Shown: positions 21,002 to 30,296, counted from the first letter of the stretch. The stretch is DNA of 64,000 nt from Methylomonas sp. UP202 (GCF_029910655.1 NZ_CP123897.1:1116001-1180000); one strand, 5' to 3'. The notes: a model not told the origin generated them from the letters alone. Made by a program: numbers and translations.

Positions 21002-23176
21002 TTAAAAATGCAGAGCGGCTTCGAAGTAGAAGGTTTGAGCCGAAATCGGTAAGTTGTAGGGATAACTAGCGATGGCCGGTTCCTTGCCCTGACTGTCGAA
21101 CAGGTTGCGTACCGACGCGGTCAAATCGAGCGATCCCATCAGTTTTTTGGCGTTTAACGTCAGGTCCACGGTTTGGTAATCCTTCAAAACCCGGTTATCG
21201 CCGATATCGCTAAGCCTATGTCCGACCCAATTGACTTGGGTCTGAATTTGCCATTTGGGATGAAAGTTCCAGGACAATGCGGTGTAAACATGGTGTTCTG
21301 GGACGTTGCTGACTCGCCGTTGGGTGGCTCGGTCGACCGCGTATTGCCAAGCGTAATTGCCACGCAAATTCCAGTCGTCGTAGAATTTCCAATCCCATTC
21401 GAATTCGCTGCCCAACCCATCTTGACCGGGATTGTTGACCTCGGACAGCGTGGCGCCCTGATTGGTTAATTTGCCGCCGATTAAGTCGTTGATTTCGTAG
21501 TAATAGACATTCAATGTGGTTCGCAGGCTCTTCCAGGGGCGGTAATCGAAAGCCAACTCGGTGGTTTCTATCGTCTCCGGACTCAACGAGGCATTGCCGA
21601 CGAACAGCGGATTATTTTTCTGATATTGCTCGACGAAGCTAGGTGCGCGGTAGGCCTGACCGTACAACAATTTGCCGGTTAGATCCTCGTTAATATCCCA
21701 AACCAACGCGGCTCTTGGGTTCAAAGTACCGCCGAAATCCGAATATTCGTCGTAACGCAAGCCGGCCGTCAATTGCCAATTCTTGGAGATCTGCCATTCG
21801 TCCTGCAACGCGACCGACCAGATCGATCGATGGGTGTCGTTCATGAAGGCGTAGGGCGTGCCGGTGACGTCGGTCAGGTCGCCGTTGACGACTAATTGCT
21901 GGCCGTCGATGACGCCGATGCCGTAATTGCGCAGTTCGCTGACATTCAATTCCTCGTAACGGAAGCCGGTGATCAATCGGATCAGGTGGTTTTCGAACCC
22001 TTTGTAAATACTGGTCAGTTCGGTGCTCGGGACGGTATTTTTGATACCGGGGACGAAACGCATGCCATTTGGAAACGACACAAAGTTGACTAAGGTGGCG
22101 GGGTTGAGATTGCCGTTGGCATCCACGGCTAGGTTACCGTTCCCATCGATAGGTAAAACCGTGCCTACTGGAAAGTTACGGCTATTTCCGTTCAAATCGG
22201 TGTGCAGAAAACTGGTGTGAAATTGCAGTTCCCAATTTTCCAGGTCGTTCTCGGTCGAGTAACGGACGTCACCTAAATAATGGGCGCCGTCCAGCGTGCC
22301 GCTATTATCCAACGCGCCGCTGGCGCCGGCCGGGAAGCCAACGGATTGGTTGTAAGCCCAAAAGTTCAAATCCCAGTGTTGGCGCTGTAAATTCAGATGA
22401 GCGTTCCAGCGCTCGCCGGCAGTCTGCATAGCGCCGGGTGCCTGAGACGCGTGCGTGTTCAGCGCGTTATCCAATGCGGTTTGAGCATCGGCCGCCACGA
22501 TGCGATCCGGATTGATCCCACTGTGGCTATATTGCAGGCTACCGGCAACATCCCATTCGCCGTAATGGCCGCCGTGCTGCGCCCAGGTGCTGGTGCGGTC
22601 GGCGTTACCGCCGCGCGCGCCTAGCGTGGTACCGTTGAGGTCGCCGGCTTTTTTCGTGACAATATTGATGACGCCGGCGAAGGCGTCGGCGCCGTACAAG
22701 GCCGAGCCCGGCCCGCGAATGACTTCGACACGCTGAATGTTTTCGACCGGTACGATCATCCCCGCCATGTGCGAGCCCTGATAAGGAATCGAAAACCGGG
22801 TGCCGTTCAACATCAGCAAGACTTCCGAGTTGGTTTGATTACGCATGCCGCGCATCGTATAGGTGTAATCGTTGGTGACCGGTTGAATACTGACGTGCAT
22901 GCCGGGCACGGTTTCTAGCACTTCGTGTAGCTCGGTGGCGCCCATCGCGCTGATTTGGTCGGCGGTAATCACAGTCGTGACCGCGGCGGATTGCGATACC
23001 GATTTGGCGGTCCCCGAGGCGATGCTGACCGAAATATTGGCCAGCTCGGCCGGTGACAGTTCGAGCAAGTCGGTCATGCTCTGGTCTTGACCCTGGGCTG
23101 GTTGACCGAGGCCGCATAGCAACACGGCCGGCACTACGCACCGTTTGCCGAAGACGTTGGGTTTGGGCTGACTCAT
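21002..23176 (-). CDS. TonB-dependent outer membrane receptor
   Basis: Predicted 724-residue outer membrane beta-barrel with a plug. A signal-peptide-like segment (residues 13-30) is followed by DLLELSPAELANISVSIAS, the plug (VTTVITADQISAMGATELHEVLETVPG, ... VENIQRVEVIRGPGSALYGADAFAGVINIVTKKA), alternating strands, and a terminal Phe (YFEAALHF). It is third in an operon after a YfiR-like protein and a GGDEF/EAL protein; its ATG overlaps the stop of the latter (ATGA). The ligand is not evident; iron chelate, cobalamin or a small organic molecule are options. Genes of this type are often found with DUF4154 and GGDEF partners, which suggests coupled uptake and signalling. Confidence 0.9.
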   Translation of the reverse strand: MSQPKPNVFGKRCVVPAVLLCGLGQPAQGQDQSMTDLLELSPAELANISVSIASGTAKSVSQSAAVTTVITADQISAMGATELHEVLETVPGMHVSIQPVTNDYTYTMRGMRNQTNSEVLLMLNGTRFSIPYQGSHMAGMIVPVENIQRVEVIRGPGSALYGADAFAGVINIVTKKAGDLNGTTLGARGGNADRTSTWAQHGGHYGEWDVAGSLQYSHSGINPDRIVAADAQTALDNALNTHASQAPGAMQTAGERWNAHLNLQRQHWDLNFWAYNQSVGFPAGASGALDNSGTLDGAHYLGDVRYSTENDLENWELQFHTSFLHTDLNGNSRNFPVGTVLPIDGNGNLAVDANGNLNPATLVNFVSFPNGMRFVPGIKNTVPSTELTSIYKGFENHLIRLITGFRYEELNVSELRNYGIGVIDGQQLVVNGDLTDVTGTPYAFMNDTHRSIWSVALQDEWQISKNWQLTAGLRYDEYSDFGGTLNPRAALVWDINEDLTGKLLYGQAYRAPSFVEQYQKNNPLFVGNASLSPETIETTELAFDYRPWKSLRTTLNVYYYEINDLIGGKLTNQGATLSEVNNPGQDGLGSEFEWDWKFYDDWNLRGNYAWQYAVDRATQRRVSNVPEHHVYTALSWNFHPKWQIQTQVNWVGHRLSDIGDNRVLKDYQTVDLTLNAKKLMGSLDLTASVRNLFDSQGKEPAIASYPYNLPISAQTFYFEAALHF

Positions 23177-25533
23177 AGTTCTTCCAAGGGTACCGGTTTA
23201 GCAATGCCGTAACCCTGGGCGTAATTGACGCCTAAGGTTTTCAACAACTCGAAAATATCGCGGTTTTCGACGAATTCGGCGATGGTTTTCTTGCTCATCA
23301 CATGAGCGACTTCATTGATCGATTTGACCATGGTCAAATCGACCCGGTCTTCCAAAATATCCTTGACGAATAGGCCGTCGATTTTCAAAAAGTCCACAGG
23401 AAGGTTTTTTAGATATGCAAATGAAGACAGGCCGCTGCCGAAGTCGTCCAGCGAAAACAGGCAACCCTTGGTACGCAAGGAATTAATGAACTGGCGGGCG
23501 TAGGACAAATTGCTGATGGCGGCGGTTTCAGTAATTTCAAAGCATATCTTATGCGTCGGAATATGCCATTTTTGAAACTGCTCGTCGATAAAGGTCAGCA
23601 TCGTTTCGTCGGACATCGACAGGCCGGACAGGTTGACCGAGCACATTTCCAGGCGTTCCAGCAGGTTCGGAGTGGTTGCCAAATGCTCAAACAAACGGGA
23701 AATGACCCATCGGTCCAGCGGTGGAGCAATGTTGTAACGCTCGGCGGCCGGCAGGAACGCGCCGGGGGGAATGACTTTGCCCTGTTCGTCGATATAGCGG
23801 ATCAGCGTTTCGAAATGCAGCCCTTCGTCGTTCGAGGCAATCGGCACGATTAACTGACCGTAAAGTTGGAAACGGTTTTGTTCTATCCCCATCCGGATTT
23901 TTTCGACCCATTGCATTTCGCCTTGTCGCAACGTCAATTCTTCGTCGTCGGGGCTGAAGACGTGGACGCGGTTCCGTCCTTTTTCCTTGGCGGCGTAGCA
24001 GGCGGCGTCGGCTTCCTTGAGTATGTCGACCGCATTGCCGCTGGTCAGATTGATCGGAGCGATACCGACACTGACGCCGATATTAAAGCTACGATTTTCC
24101 CAGGCAAACTGAAAGTCGCAAATGATGTTGCGCAGTTTCTCGCAGGTCGAGAAGGCTTGCTCGACCGAACAATGCGACATCAAAATGCCGAACTCGTCGC
24201 CGCCCAGTCGCGCCAAAATGTCGGTCTTACGGACCTGGTGGCGCAGGACCTCGCCCAATTGGCGCAGCAGTTCGTCGCCCGCCAAATGACCGCAGGTATC
24301 GTTGACGATCTTGAATTGGTCCAAATCCAGGTAACAGAGTACGTGCTCGCTCTCGTCGATTTCGGCTTGAGACACCAAACTCTGGATGTGAATATCGAAT
24401 TGGCGCCGGTTGACCAGACCGGTCAGTTCGTCGTGGCTGGCCTGATAGGCGATTTTTTCCGACAGCCGGCGGGTTTCGGTGATGTCCTCGCAGACCAGTA
24501 ACAAGCGCTGGAAGTTGGACTCGTCGGTGACCAGACGCGCGGTTTCCCTGACCCAAATCACGTTGCCGTTGCGGCAAATTTTGCGGCTTTCCTGGCGATG
24601 AATCAGTTCCGGGTGGTGGCGGCAAGTCTCGAAAAACTGTTCGAAACCGGCGGCATCGTCCGGATGCGAGAAGTTGCTGATCGCGCAGCCCTGTAATTCT
24701 TCGACGCCCAAGCCCAATTGCTTCGCGCCGAAGCGGTTGACCGATACGATGCGGCCTTGCATGTCCAGATTGAAGACCATGGTCGGATTGTTGTCGTAGA
24801 GCGCCTGGTAGTTGTTTTTGACCGCGATTAAGGCTTTGTTTTGGGTTTCTACGGTGTCGAGCATGTCGTTGAAGGCATCGACCAGAATGCCCATTTCGTC
24901 GCTGCTGTGCTTTTCGGCTCGTAGCGAATAATCGTGATCTTGGCTGACTCTCTGCGCGGTTTTGGCGAGCTGGGCGACCGGCAGCGCGACTCGATTCAAC
25001 AGTGGGACAGTCAGCAAAAAGGTGATGAACAACGCGACGAAGAGAACCGCAATGATCAAGCTGACGAATTTCAGTTCTCGCCAAATCGCCGCACTCAAGT
25101 CCGAGGCCAGATACACTGCCCCGATTTCTTCGCTGTCAACCACCATCGCCTGGTATACATACAGCATCAAATTGTCGTAATGGGTATGCAGACCGTAGGC
25201 AACGTCCGGGCAGGGTAGGGCCTGATTGTCCAGTGAGGTAAACAGATGACCTTTCTTGACGTAAACGCAAGCGCTACGCAAGTCCGGAAAACTGTTCAAC
25301 GAAATCAGGTTTTCCTTGGCGACGCCGGCGTCGTCGAACATCACCGCGGCCACGCTGCGGTTGGCGATCAGACTGGCGACGGCCTGCAGATCGTCTTGAG
25401 CCTTGCGCTTGACGTCGGCGGCATTGATCGTGACGAGAATGACCAGTGCCAGCAACATCGAAAATAGGGCGGAGGTCACCGCGATTGTCAGCAGCTTCGT
25501 TTTAATGGAGAGGGCGGTAAACCATTTATTCAC
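23173..25533 (-). CDS. membrane sensor with PAS, GGDEF and EAL domains
   Basis: Predicted 786-residue c-di-GMP enzyme. Order: membrane helix (about residues 12-36), periplasmic domain (to about 155), second helix (about 156-180), HAMP (VALPVAQLAKTAQRVSQ...), PAS (about 245-355), GGDEF, EAL. The GGDEF motif is intact (ARLGGDEFGIL) with an RxxD inhibition site five residues before it (RKTD). The EAL domain keeps its signature as ETL (FETLIR), NLS, FEITETA, SLDDFGSGLSS, the Lys in DFLKIDG, and AEFVEN. Both activities are thus possible. The GTG start overlaps the end of the yfiR-like gene by eight bases. By analogy with YfiR-YfiN, the YfiR-like periplasmic protein may restrain it. Confidence 0.9.
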   Translation of the reverse strand: MNKWFTALSIKTKLLTIAVTSALFSMLLALVILVTINAADVKRKAQDDLQAVASLIANRSVAAVMFDDAGVAKENLISLNSFPDLRSACVYVKKGHLFTSLDNQALPCPDVAYGLHTHYDNLMLYVYQAMVVDSEEIGAVYLASDLSAAIWRELKFVSLIIAVLFVALFITFLLTVPLLNRVALPVAQLAKTAQRVSQDHDYSLRAEKHSSDEMGILVDAFNDMLDTVETQNKALIAVKNNYQALYDNNPTMVFNLDMQGRIVSVNRFGAKQLGLGVEELQGCAISNFSHPDDAAGFEQFFETCRHHPELIHRQESRKICRNGNVIWVRETARLVTDESNFQRLLLVCEDITETRRLSEKIAYQASHDELTGLVNRRQFDIHIQSLVSQAEIDESEHVLCYLDLDQFKIVNDTCGHLAGDELLRQLGEVLRHQVRKTDILARLGGDEFGILMSHCSVEQAFSTCEKLRNIICDFQFAWENRSFNIGVSVGIAPINLTSGNAVDILKEADAACYAAKEKGRNRVHVFSPDDEELTLRQGEMQWVEKIRMGIEQNRFQLYGQLIVPIASNDEGLHFETLIRYIDEQGKVIPPGAFLPAAERYNIAPPLDRWVISRLFEHLATTPNLLERLEMCSVNLSGLSMSDETMLTFIDEQFQKWHIPTHKICFEITETAAISNLSYARQFINSLRTKGCLFSLDDFGSGLSSFAYLKNLPVDFLKIDGLFVKDILEDRVDLTMVKSINEVAHVMSKKTIAEFVENRDIFELLKTLGVNYAQGYGIAKPVPLEEL

Positions 25534-26107
25534 GGCCGCCTCCTTCCACCAATGTGGCGACTTCGATCAGTTTAGCGCTGATCGATAGTCCGCTTTGCTT
25601 CAAAGCCTTTAAGTTGATATGCAGGCGCACTTTTTCATCGTCGAGCACGAAACCTATCATGCCGCCGGATTCGGCGAAGAAGGGCTGGCTACTGACTGTC
25701 AGCGTTTTACCGAGGTTGCCGACCAGCAAGACGCCGGTCAGATTGATGTCGATGCGTTGTTCGGTCTTTTCGGCGTACAGAATCTGGCAATCCTGCGCCT
25801 GTTTTAGGGAATCGAGGTGGCGCAAACGGATAGGTTTGTCGGCGACCGTTTTGGTCTCCAGCGTGTCGAGCAGATTGCCGAACGGGTTGTCGCCAATCAA
25901 GCAAATGTTGAACGACGGCCCAGGGTTGTTTGGCCAAGTGATGAATTTGGTGAAATTGTAAAGGTAAGCGGCCTTGATTTTGTATTCCAGATTCGGTTCG
26001 TCGGCGTGCGCTGTACTTAACACCCAGCCACAGACGAGCGCTGATTTGGCGTAAAACGCTGCACGCTGCAATGCAACATTGCAGTGGGACGAAAAGATCG
26101 GAAACAA
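25526..26107 (-). CDS. YfiR-like periplasmic protein (DUF4154)
   Basis: Predicted 193 residues with an N-terminal signal sequence ending near AHADEP, then the DUF4154 pattern: YKIKAAYLYNFTKFITWPN, ICLIGDNPFG, CQILYAE, GVLLVGN, and the C-terminal GGMIGFVLDDEKVRLHINLKAL...GLSISAKLIEVA. In Pseudomonas YfiR is a periplasmic repressor of the diguanylate cyclase YfiN. Here the two genes overlap (eight bases), supporting the same pairing; the third partner is a TonB receptor instead of the OmpA-like YfiB. The start is taken as TTG at 26107 because no ATG exists before the signal peptide; a later TTG inside the leader is possible. Confidence 0.85.
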   Translation of the reverse strand: MFPIFSSHCNVALQRAAFYAKSALVCGWVLSTAHADEPNLEYKIKAAYLYNFTKFITWPNNPGPSFNICLIGDNPFGNLLDTLETKTVADKPIRLRHLDSLKQAQDCQILYAEKTEQRIDINLTGVLLVGNLGKTLTVSSQPFFAESGGMIGFVLDDEKVRLHINLKALKQSGLSISAKLIEVATLVEGGGRE

Positions 26108-26154
26108 AATTATTCTCTACCGGGCAAGAGTACACGGCAAGAATAGTAGAAATA

Positions 26155-27459
26155 CTAAGGGTTGCTGAAAAAAACCTCCAGTGCGCCGACCATGTAGGCG
26201 TGGTCGGCGACGCCGGCACTTTCCCTGGCGCTGTGCATCGCCCACATCGGCGAGCCGACATCGACGCTACGTATACCCAGCTTGGCGGAGGTGATCGGAC
26301 CTATCGTGCTGCCGCAGGGCAGATCGCCGCGATGCGCGTACTTTTGAAAGGGCACGCCGGCCTGTTGGCAGAACTGGGCGAAAATCGCCTCGGATACGCA
26401 TTCGCTGGCGTAGCGGTGATTGACGTTGATCTTAATCACCGGTCCGTGATTGACCAGGATTTTATGGCCCGGCTCGTAGGCGGCCGGAAAATTGGGCTGG
26501 TAGGCGTGCGCCATGTCGGCGCTGACCAGAAAACTTTGCGCCAGCGCGCGCGGATAATTGTCCGACCGATCGCCGCATGCCCCGGCAATTCGAGACAGAA
26601 CGTCGGCCAGGAAGCTGCCGGCCGCGCCCTTGTTGCTTTCGCTGCCGACTTCTTCGTGGTCGAAAAAGGCGCACACCCGCGTGGCCGCCACGATGTGTTC
26701 CCGGCAATTCAGCAGGGCGGTCAGGCCGGCGTGGCAGGACGCCAAATTGTCGAGTTGGCTGTCGGCGATGAATTGTCGATCCGCGCCCCAGAACGCACCT
26801 TTTTGGCTGTCGTGGACGTTGAGCTCCCAGCTTAACATTTGGTCCGCCGTCAGGCCGGAAGCCGATTCCAGTAGGCCGTAAAACACGTCGTTTGCCGGGC
26901 TATCGCCCGGCAGATTGGCCAGCAGCAGCGGCAGCTCCGTTTGTTTATTCAGTTTGAGGCCATCCTCGTTGACGGCGCGGTTCATATGGATGGCCAAGTT
27001 CGGCAGACGCAACAGCGGCTCGGCAAATCGGACCAGCGTCGTGGCCACGCTACCATCGCCGTCGCGGTAAGCGATGCGTCCGGCCAGACTTAAATCGCGG
27101 TCGGCGAAAGTGGCTAAGATCGGCCCGCCATAAACTTCGACGGCAATGCGTACGAATCGATCGCTGTCGACGACCGGTCGTGGCTTTACCCGCAAACCCG
27201 GAGAATCGGTATGGGCGCCAAGGATCTTGAATCCGGCTTCGGCCGGCGCGGCGGCGCCGACGATGAACGCAACGATGGACGAAGCGTCTCGAATCACATA
27301 ATATCGGCCGCCAAGGCTTAACGGCCAAACTGCGCTTTCCTCCAGTTTTTGGAAACCGTGCGACAGCAGGCGCTGTTCTATGGTGGCAGCCGCGTGCCAG
27401 GGGCTGGGACTGGCGTCGATGAAATCCAGTAAATCTTGAGCGAGTTGCGGCGAGGTCAT
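26155..27459 (-). CDS. apeB: M18 family aminopeptidase
   Basis: Cytoplasmic zinc aminopeptidase of the M18 family (aspartyl aminopeptidase/ApeB). Metal-binding and catalytic regions are [13 protein letters not shown] (near residue 75), [18 protein letters not shown] (near 245), [13 protein letters not shown] and CGSTIGPI; the C-terminal [16 protein letters not shown] supplies the last His ligand. The ATG at 27459 overlaps the msrB stop (ATGA) and gives 434 residues; the frame is open farther upstream but that part overlaps msrB. Likely co-transcribed with msrB, and perhaps with the yfiR-like gene 47 bp downstream. Confidence 0.92.
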   Translation of the reverse strand: MTSPQLAQDLLDFIDASPSPWHAAATIEQRLLSHGFQKLEESAVWPLSLGGRYYVIRDASSIVAFIVGAAAPAEAGFKILGAHTDSPGLRVKPRPVVDSDRFVRIAVEVYGGPILATFADRDLSLAGRIAYRDGDGSVATTLVRFAEPLLRLPNLAIHMNRAVNEDGLKLNKQTELPLLLANLPGDSPANDVFYGLLESASGLTADQMLSWELNVHDSQKGAFWGADRQFIADSQLDNLASCHAGLTALLNCREHIVAATRVCAFFDHEEVGSESNKGAAGSFLADVLSRIAGACGDRSDNYPRALAQSFLVSADMAHAYQPNFPAAYEPGHKILVNHGPVIKINVNHRYASECVSEAIFAQFCQQAGVPFQKYAHRGDLPCGSTIGPITSAKLGIRSVDVGSPMWAMHSARESAGVADHAYMVGALEVFFSNP

Positions 27460-27848
27460 GATTTTTCCAGATCCAACGCAACCGAGTTGATGCAATAACG
27501 CTGACCGGTCGGTTGCGGACCGTCCGGGAATACATGGCCGAGGTGGGCACCGCATGAGCGACAGGTGACTTCGATGCGACGCATGCCGTGACTGGTATCG
27601 AGCGACTGCTCCAGACTTTCGCCGGCGATGGGAGCCCAGAAGCTGGGCCAGCCGCAGCCGGAGTGGAATTTTTGATCGGACGAAAACAAGGGTTCGCCGC
27701 AACACACGCAACGATAGACGCCAGCCTCCTCGCAATCGGTATACTTGCCGGTGAACGGCGGTTCGGTACCTTTTTCTCGGCAGACGTGGTATTGCTCGGG
27801 GCTGAGTTTTTCGCGCCAGATTTGTTCGCTATCGTCTTGGTCGGCCAT
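27456..27848 (-). CDS. msrB: peptide-methionine (R)-S-oxide reductase
   Basis: MsrB reduces the R-epimer of methionine sulfoxide in proteins. The start [20 protein letters not shown] leads into [20 protein letters not shown]; zinc ligands are the CxxC pairs in [10 protein letters not shown] and [13 protein letters not shown]; the catalytic Cys is in [11 protein letters not shown]. The ATG at 27848 gives 130 residues, near the 137 of E. coli; the longer open frame upstream lacks homology. The stop overlaps the apeB start. Confidence 0.94.
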   Translation of the reverse strand: MADQDDSEQIWREKLSPEQYHVCREKGTEPPFTGKYTDCEEAGVYRCVCCGEPLFSSDQKFHSGCGWPSFWAPIAGESLEQSLDTSHGMRRIEVTCRSCGAHLGHVFPDGPQPTGQRYCINSVALDLEKS

Positions 27849-28024
27849 ATCGTTATTCCGGAAATTTGCTGGGATGTCGCATTGTACCCAGACTTGATCC
27901 AAGGCCAAAGTGTGTCGCGCCCACGAATACCCACCGCGAGTGCGCGAATGTAACAATCTTCTATAGTTACGGACAATTCGGGTGAGGTCCGGATTCGAGG
28001 AAGGGTAGATTTTGGTTGCGTATG

Positions 28025-28047
28025 TTAGAAAATTCTAATATTCTAGG
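28025..28047. promoter_or_regulatory. possible operator upstream of sqr
   Basis: TTAGAA (28025-28030) and TTCTAA (28033-28038) form an inverted repeat around AA, and TATTCTAG follows at once as a partial third copy. It lies about 100 bp ahead of the sqr start. Sulfide oxidation genes are often controlled by ArsR-family repressors that bind such A/T-rich palindromes; no regulator gene is seen nearby, so this is a guess from position and symmetry. Confidence 0.3.
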
Positions 28048-28138
28048 TTTCGCACGGTCGGTGGCTTTTATAACACGATAAAGAATAACGATAGACTCGG
28101 CCGCGTATTCGTTTAGACATCAGCGAGAGGAGCATGTC

Positions 28139-29416
28139 ATGGCAAGAATCGTAGTATTAGGCGCGGGCATCGGTGGCGTGCCGATGGCGTATGAAATGAA
28201 GGAAATCGTCGGCAAGGCTCACGAAGTGGTCGTGATATCCGACACCCCGACGTTCCACTTCGTCCCTTCGAACCCGTGGATACCGCCGAAATGGCGCAAG
28301 CCGGAAGATTTGAAAATCGAATTGGCGCCGGTGATGGCCAAGAAAGGCATCAACTTCGTACAGAAGTCCGCCAGCAAAGTCGATCCGGCCAATAATAAAG
28401 TCGATCTGGCGGACGGCACGTCGGTGGAATACGACTTTTTGGTGATCGCCACCGGACCTCGCTTGGCCTTCGACGAAGTGCCCGGTTTGGGGCCGCACGG
28501 CGGGCATACCTCGTCGGTTTGCCACGTCGATCACGCCGCATTGGCCTCCGATGATTGGGACCGCTTCATGGACGATCCCGGCCCGATCGTCATCGGCGCG
28601 GTGCAAGGGGCGTCGTGTTTCGGCCCGGCTTACGAATATCTGATGATCATCGAAACCGAATTGCGCAAACGCAAGATTCGCGACAAAGTACCGATGACCT
28701 TCGTGACTTCCGAACCCTACATCGGCCATTTGGGCTTGGGTGGCGTCGGCGATACCAAAGGGTTATTGGAAAGCGCTTTGCGCGATAAGACCATCAAATG
28801 GATCACCAACGCCAAGGTCGACAAAATCGAACAGGGCATGATGTATGTCACCGAAGTTGACGACGACGGCAACGAAAAGAAAAAGCACGAGGTGCCGTTC
28901 AAGCATTCGATGATGCTGCCGGCTTTCACCGGTGTCAACGCGGTACGCCACTGCGGCGCCGAAGGCCTGACCAACCCGCGCGGCTTTGTCATCGTCGATG
29001 AGTATCAACGTAACCCGACCTATAAAAATGTTTACTCGGTCGGCGTTTGCGTGGCCCTGCCGCCGGTTGAAAAAACCCCGGTGCCGACCGGGACCCCGAA
29101 AACCGGTTACATGATCGAATCGATGGTTACCGCGACCGCGCACAATATCCGTGACGAATTGGCCGGCAAACAGCCGACCGACAAACCGAGTTTGAGCGCG
29201 TTGTGTCTGGCGGACCTGGGCGATAGCGGCGTTGCCTTCTTGGCCGTACCGCAGATTCCACCGCGTAACACCACTTGGTCGGCTCATGGCAAGTGGGTGC
29301 ATCTGGCGAAGATTGCGTTCGAAAAATACTTTATGCGCAAGGTTAGAAAAGGCATTAGCGAACCCTTCTACGAACGAATGATGTTGAAATTCATGGGTGT
29401 GGTGCGTTTGAAATAG
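28139..29416 (+). CDS. sqr: sulfide:quinone oxidoreductase
   Basis: Membrane-associated flavoprotein that oxidises sulfide and passes electrons to quinone. It has the FAD-binding VVLGAGIGGVP (residues 5-15), the second dinucleotide motif DFLVIATGPRL, and ends in an amphipathic helix region. Three Cys at residues 128 (SSVCH), 160 (GASCFGP) and 356 (ALCLADLGDSG) fall at the same numbers as the redox-active Cys128, Cys160 and Cys356 of the Acidithiobacillus ferrooxidans enzyme. At 425 residues the length fits. The SD GAGAGGAG precedes the ATG. A small DUF2892-type membrane protein follows 9 bp downstream. Whether it serves sulfide detoxification or energy is unknown. Confidence 0.9.
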   Translation: MARIVVLGAGIGGVPMAYEMKEIVGKAHEVVVISDTPTFHFVPSNPWIPPKWRKPEDLKIELAPVMAKKGINFVQKSASKVDPANNKVDLADGTSVEYDFLVIATGPRLAFDEVPGLGPHGGHTSSVCHVDHAALASDDWDRFMDDPGPIVIGAVQGASCFGPAYEYLMIIETELRKRKIRDKVPMTFVTSEPYIGHLGLGGVGDTKGLLESALRDKTIKWITNAKVDKIEQGMMYVTEVDDDGNEKKKHEVPFKHSMMLPAFTGVNAVRHCGAEGLTNPRGFVIVDEYQRNPTYKNVYSVGVCVALPPVEKTPVPTGTPKTGYMIESMVTATAHNIRDELAGKQPTDKPSLSALCLADLGDSGVAFLAVPQIPPRNTTWSAHGKWVHLAKIAFEKYFMRKVRKGISEPFYERMMLKFMGVVRLK

Positions 29417-29425
29417 GAGGTCCTT

Positions 29426-29626
29426 ATGTCCATCGATCGCTGGGTGATGGCGTTTGCCGGTTCGTTCATCTTGTCGAGCCTGGCCTTGGCGCATTGGCAT
29501 TCGCCGAATTGGTTATGGTTTACCGCCTTTGTCGGTGCGAACCTGCTGCAAGCCGCATTCACTGGTTTTTGTCCTCTGGCGATTATTTTGAGAAAGCTCG
29601 GCGTCAAGCCTGGCCGCGCATTTTAG
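29426..29626 (+). CDS. small DUF2892-type inner membrane protein
   Basis: Predicted 66 residues with two hydrophobic helices (about 8-26 and 30-54) and the pattern [14 protein letters not shown]...[20 protein letters not shown], typical of the DUF2892 (YgaP membrane part) family, including the GFCPL Cys. The Shine-Dalgarno AGGAGG directly follows the sqr stop, so it is in the sqr operon. DUF2892 domains are often found with rhodaneses and sulfide enzymes; it may help anchor or supply Sqr or move a sulfur species, which is inference. Confidence 0.8.
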   Translation: MSIDRWVMAFAGSFILSSLALAHWHSPNWLWFTAFVGANLLQAAFTGFCPLAIILRKLGVKPGRAF

Positions 29627-29641
29627 TCGTTCCCTCTCGGT

Positions 29642-29677
29642 CGGGCCGCGCCGTCAAGGCGGCCTGGCCTTTTTTTG
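29642..29677 (+). terminator. rho-independent terminator of the sqr operon
   Basis: A GC-rich stem (GGCCGCGCC against GGCGGCC) with a short GTCAA loop runs into seven T at 29670-29676. Confidence 0.75.
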
Positions 29678-29708
29678 CTTGGCTGATAGTCAATCGCCTA
29701 TTTTAGGA

Positions 29709-29736
29709 CTTGAAATTTTGCAAAGCGCTCCTAAAT
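29709..29736 (+). promoter_or_regulatory. heat-shock (sigma-32 type) promoter of hsp20
   Basis: CTTGAAA (29709-29715), 14 bases, then CCTAAAT (29730-29736) fit the sigma-32 pattern CTTGAAA-N13/15-CCCATNT at the right place for the small heat-shock gene, leaving a leader of roughly 55 nt. The -10 part CTCCTAAAT (29728-29736) is the exact complement of ATTTAGGAG at 29783-29791, which covers the Shine-Dalgarno of hsp20. Confidence 0.6.
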
Positions 29737-29797
29737 CCAAGTCGGACGAACCGTTAGCCGGTTCGGTAACCGTGATCTTGAAATTTAGGAGGATGGA

Positions 29798-30265
29798 ATG
29801 ATGCGAGTCGAATACACCCCAATATATCGTCCTAACCTGGCTTCCGGCCAATGGGCCGCTATGCTGGACGGGATTTTGCAAACCGATCGGGCCAACTACG
29901 ATTACCCACCTTACGACATTGAACTCGTCGAGGATAAACAGTACGCGATCAGTTTAGCGGTAGCTGGTTTCTCCCCGGAACAACTCACTATCGAAACCGA
30001 AAACAAGGTGTTGATCGTTAAGGGCGAAAAACCACGGGCGGGCGATAAACGGCATTTTTTGCACCAAGGCATTGTCAGTCGTAATTTTGAGCGACGCTTC
30101 AATTTGGCCGAACACATTGAAGTGGCGGGCGCCCATTACCGCGACGGCATCCTGACCGTGCGCTTGACTAAGCGAGTGCCGGAAGCGATGAAGCCGCGCC
30201 GCATCGAAATCGATAGCGCCGGTCAAGTTTTAAGCCACGACGCGGCTGAAGTTAGCGTGGTTTGA
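29798..30265 (+). CDS. Hsp20 small heat-shock protein
   Basis: ATP-independent holdase chaperone of the IbpA/Hsp20 type, with an alpha-crystallin domain from about residue 38 to 128: YPPYDIELVEDKQYAISLAVAGFSPEQLTIE, then FERRFNLAEHIEVAGAHYRDGILTVRL (the A-x-x-x-x-G-x-L motif as YRDGILTVRL). The length, 155 residues, fits. Two ATG codons stand in a row (29798 and 29801); the AGGAGG at 29787-29792 is five bases from the first and eight from the second, so the second may be the real start. A sigma-32-like promoter precedes it. Confidence 0.92.
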   Translation: MMRVEYTPIYRPNLASGQWAAMLDGILQTDRANYDYPPYDIELVEDKQYAISLAVAGFSPEQLTIETENKVLIVKGEKPRAGDKRHFLHQGIVSRNFERRFNLAEHIEVAGAHYRDGILTVRLTKRVPEAMKPRRIEIDSAGQVLSHDAAEVSVV

Positions 30266-30296
30266 GTTCCGCGGATCGAAGCGGTTTTTCCTGAAT

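Noticed and set aside
24227-25084. Minus-strand frame of 285 codons inside the GGDEF/EAL gene in another phase
   Set aside because: Overlaps conserved PAS/HAMP coding sequence; Arg-rich composition typical of a shadow frame.
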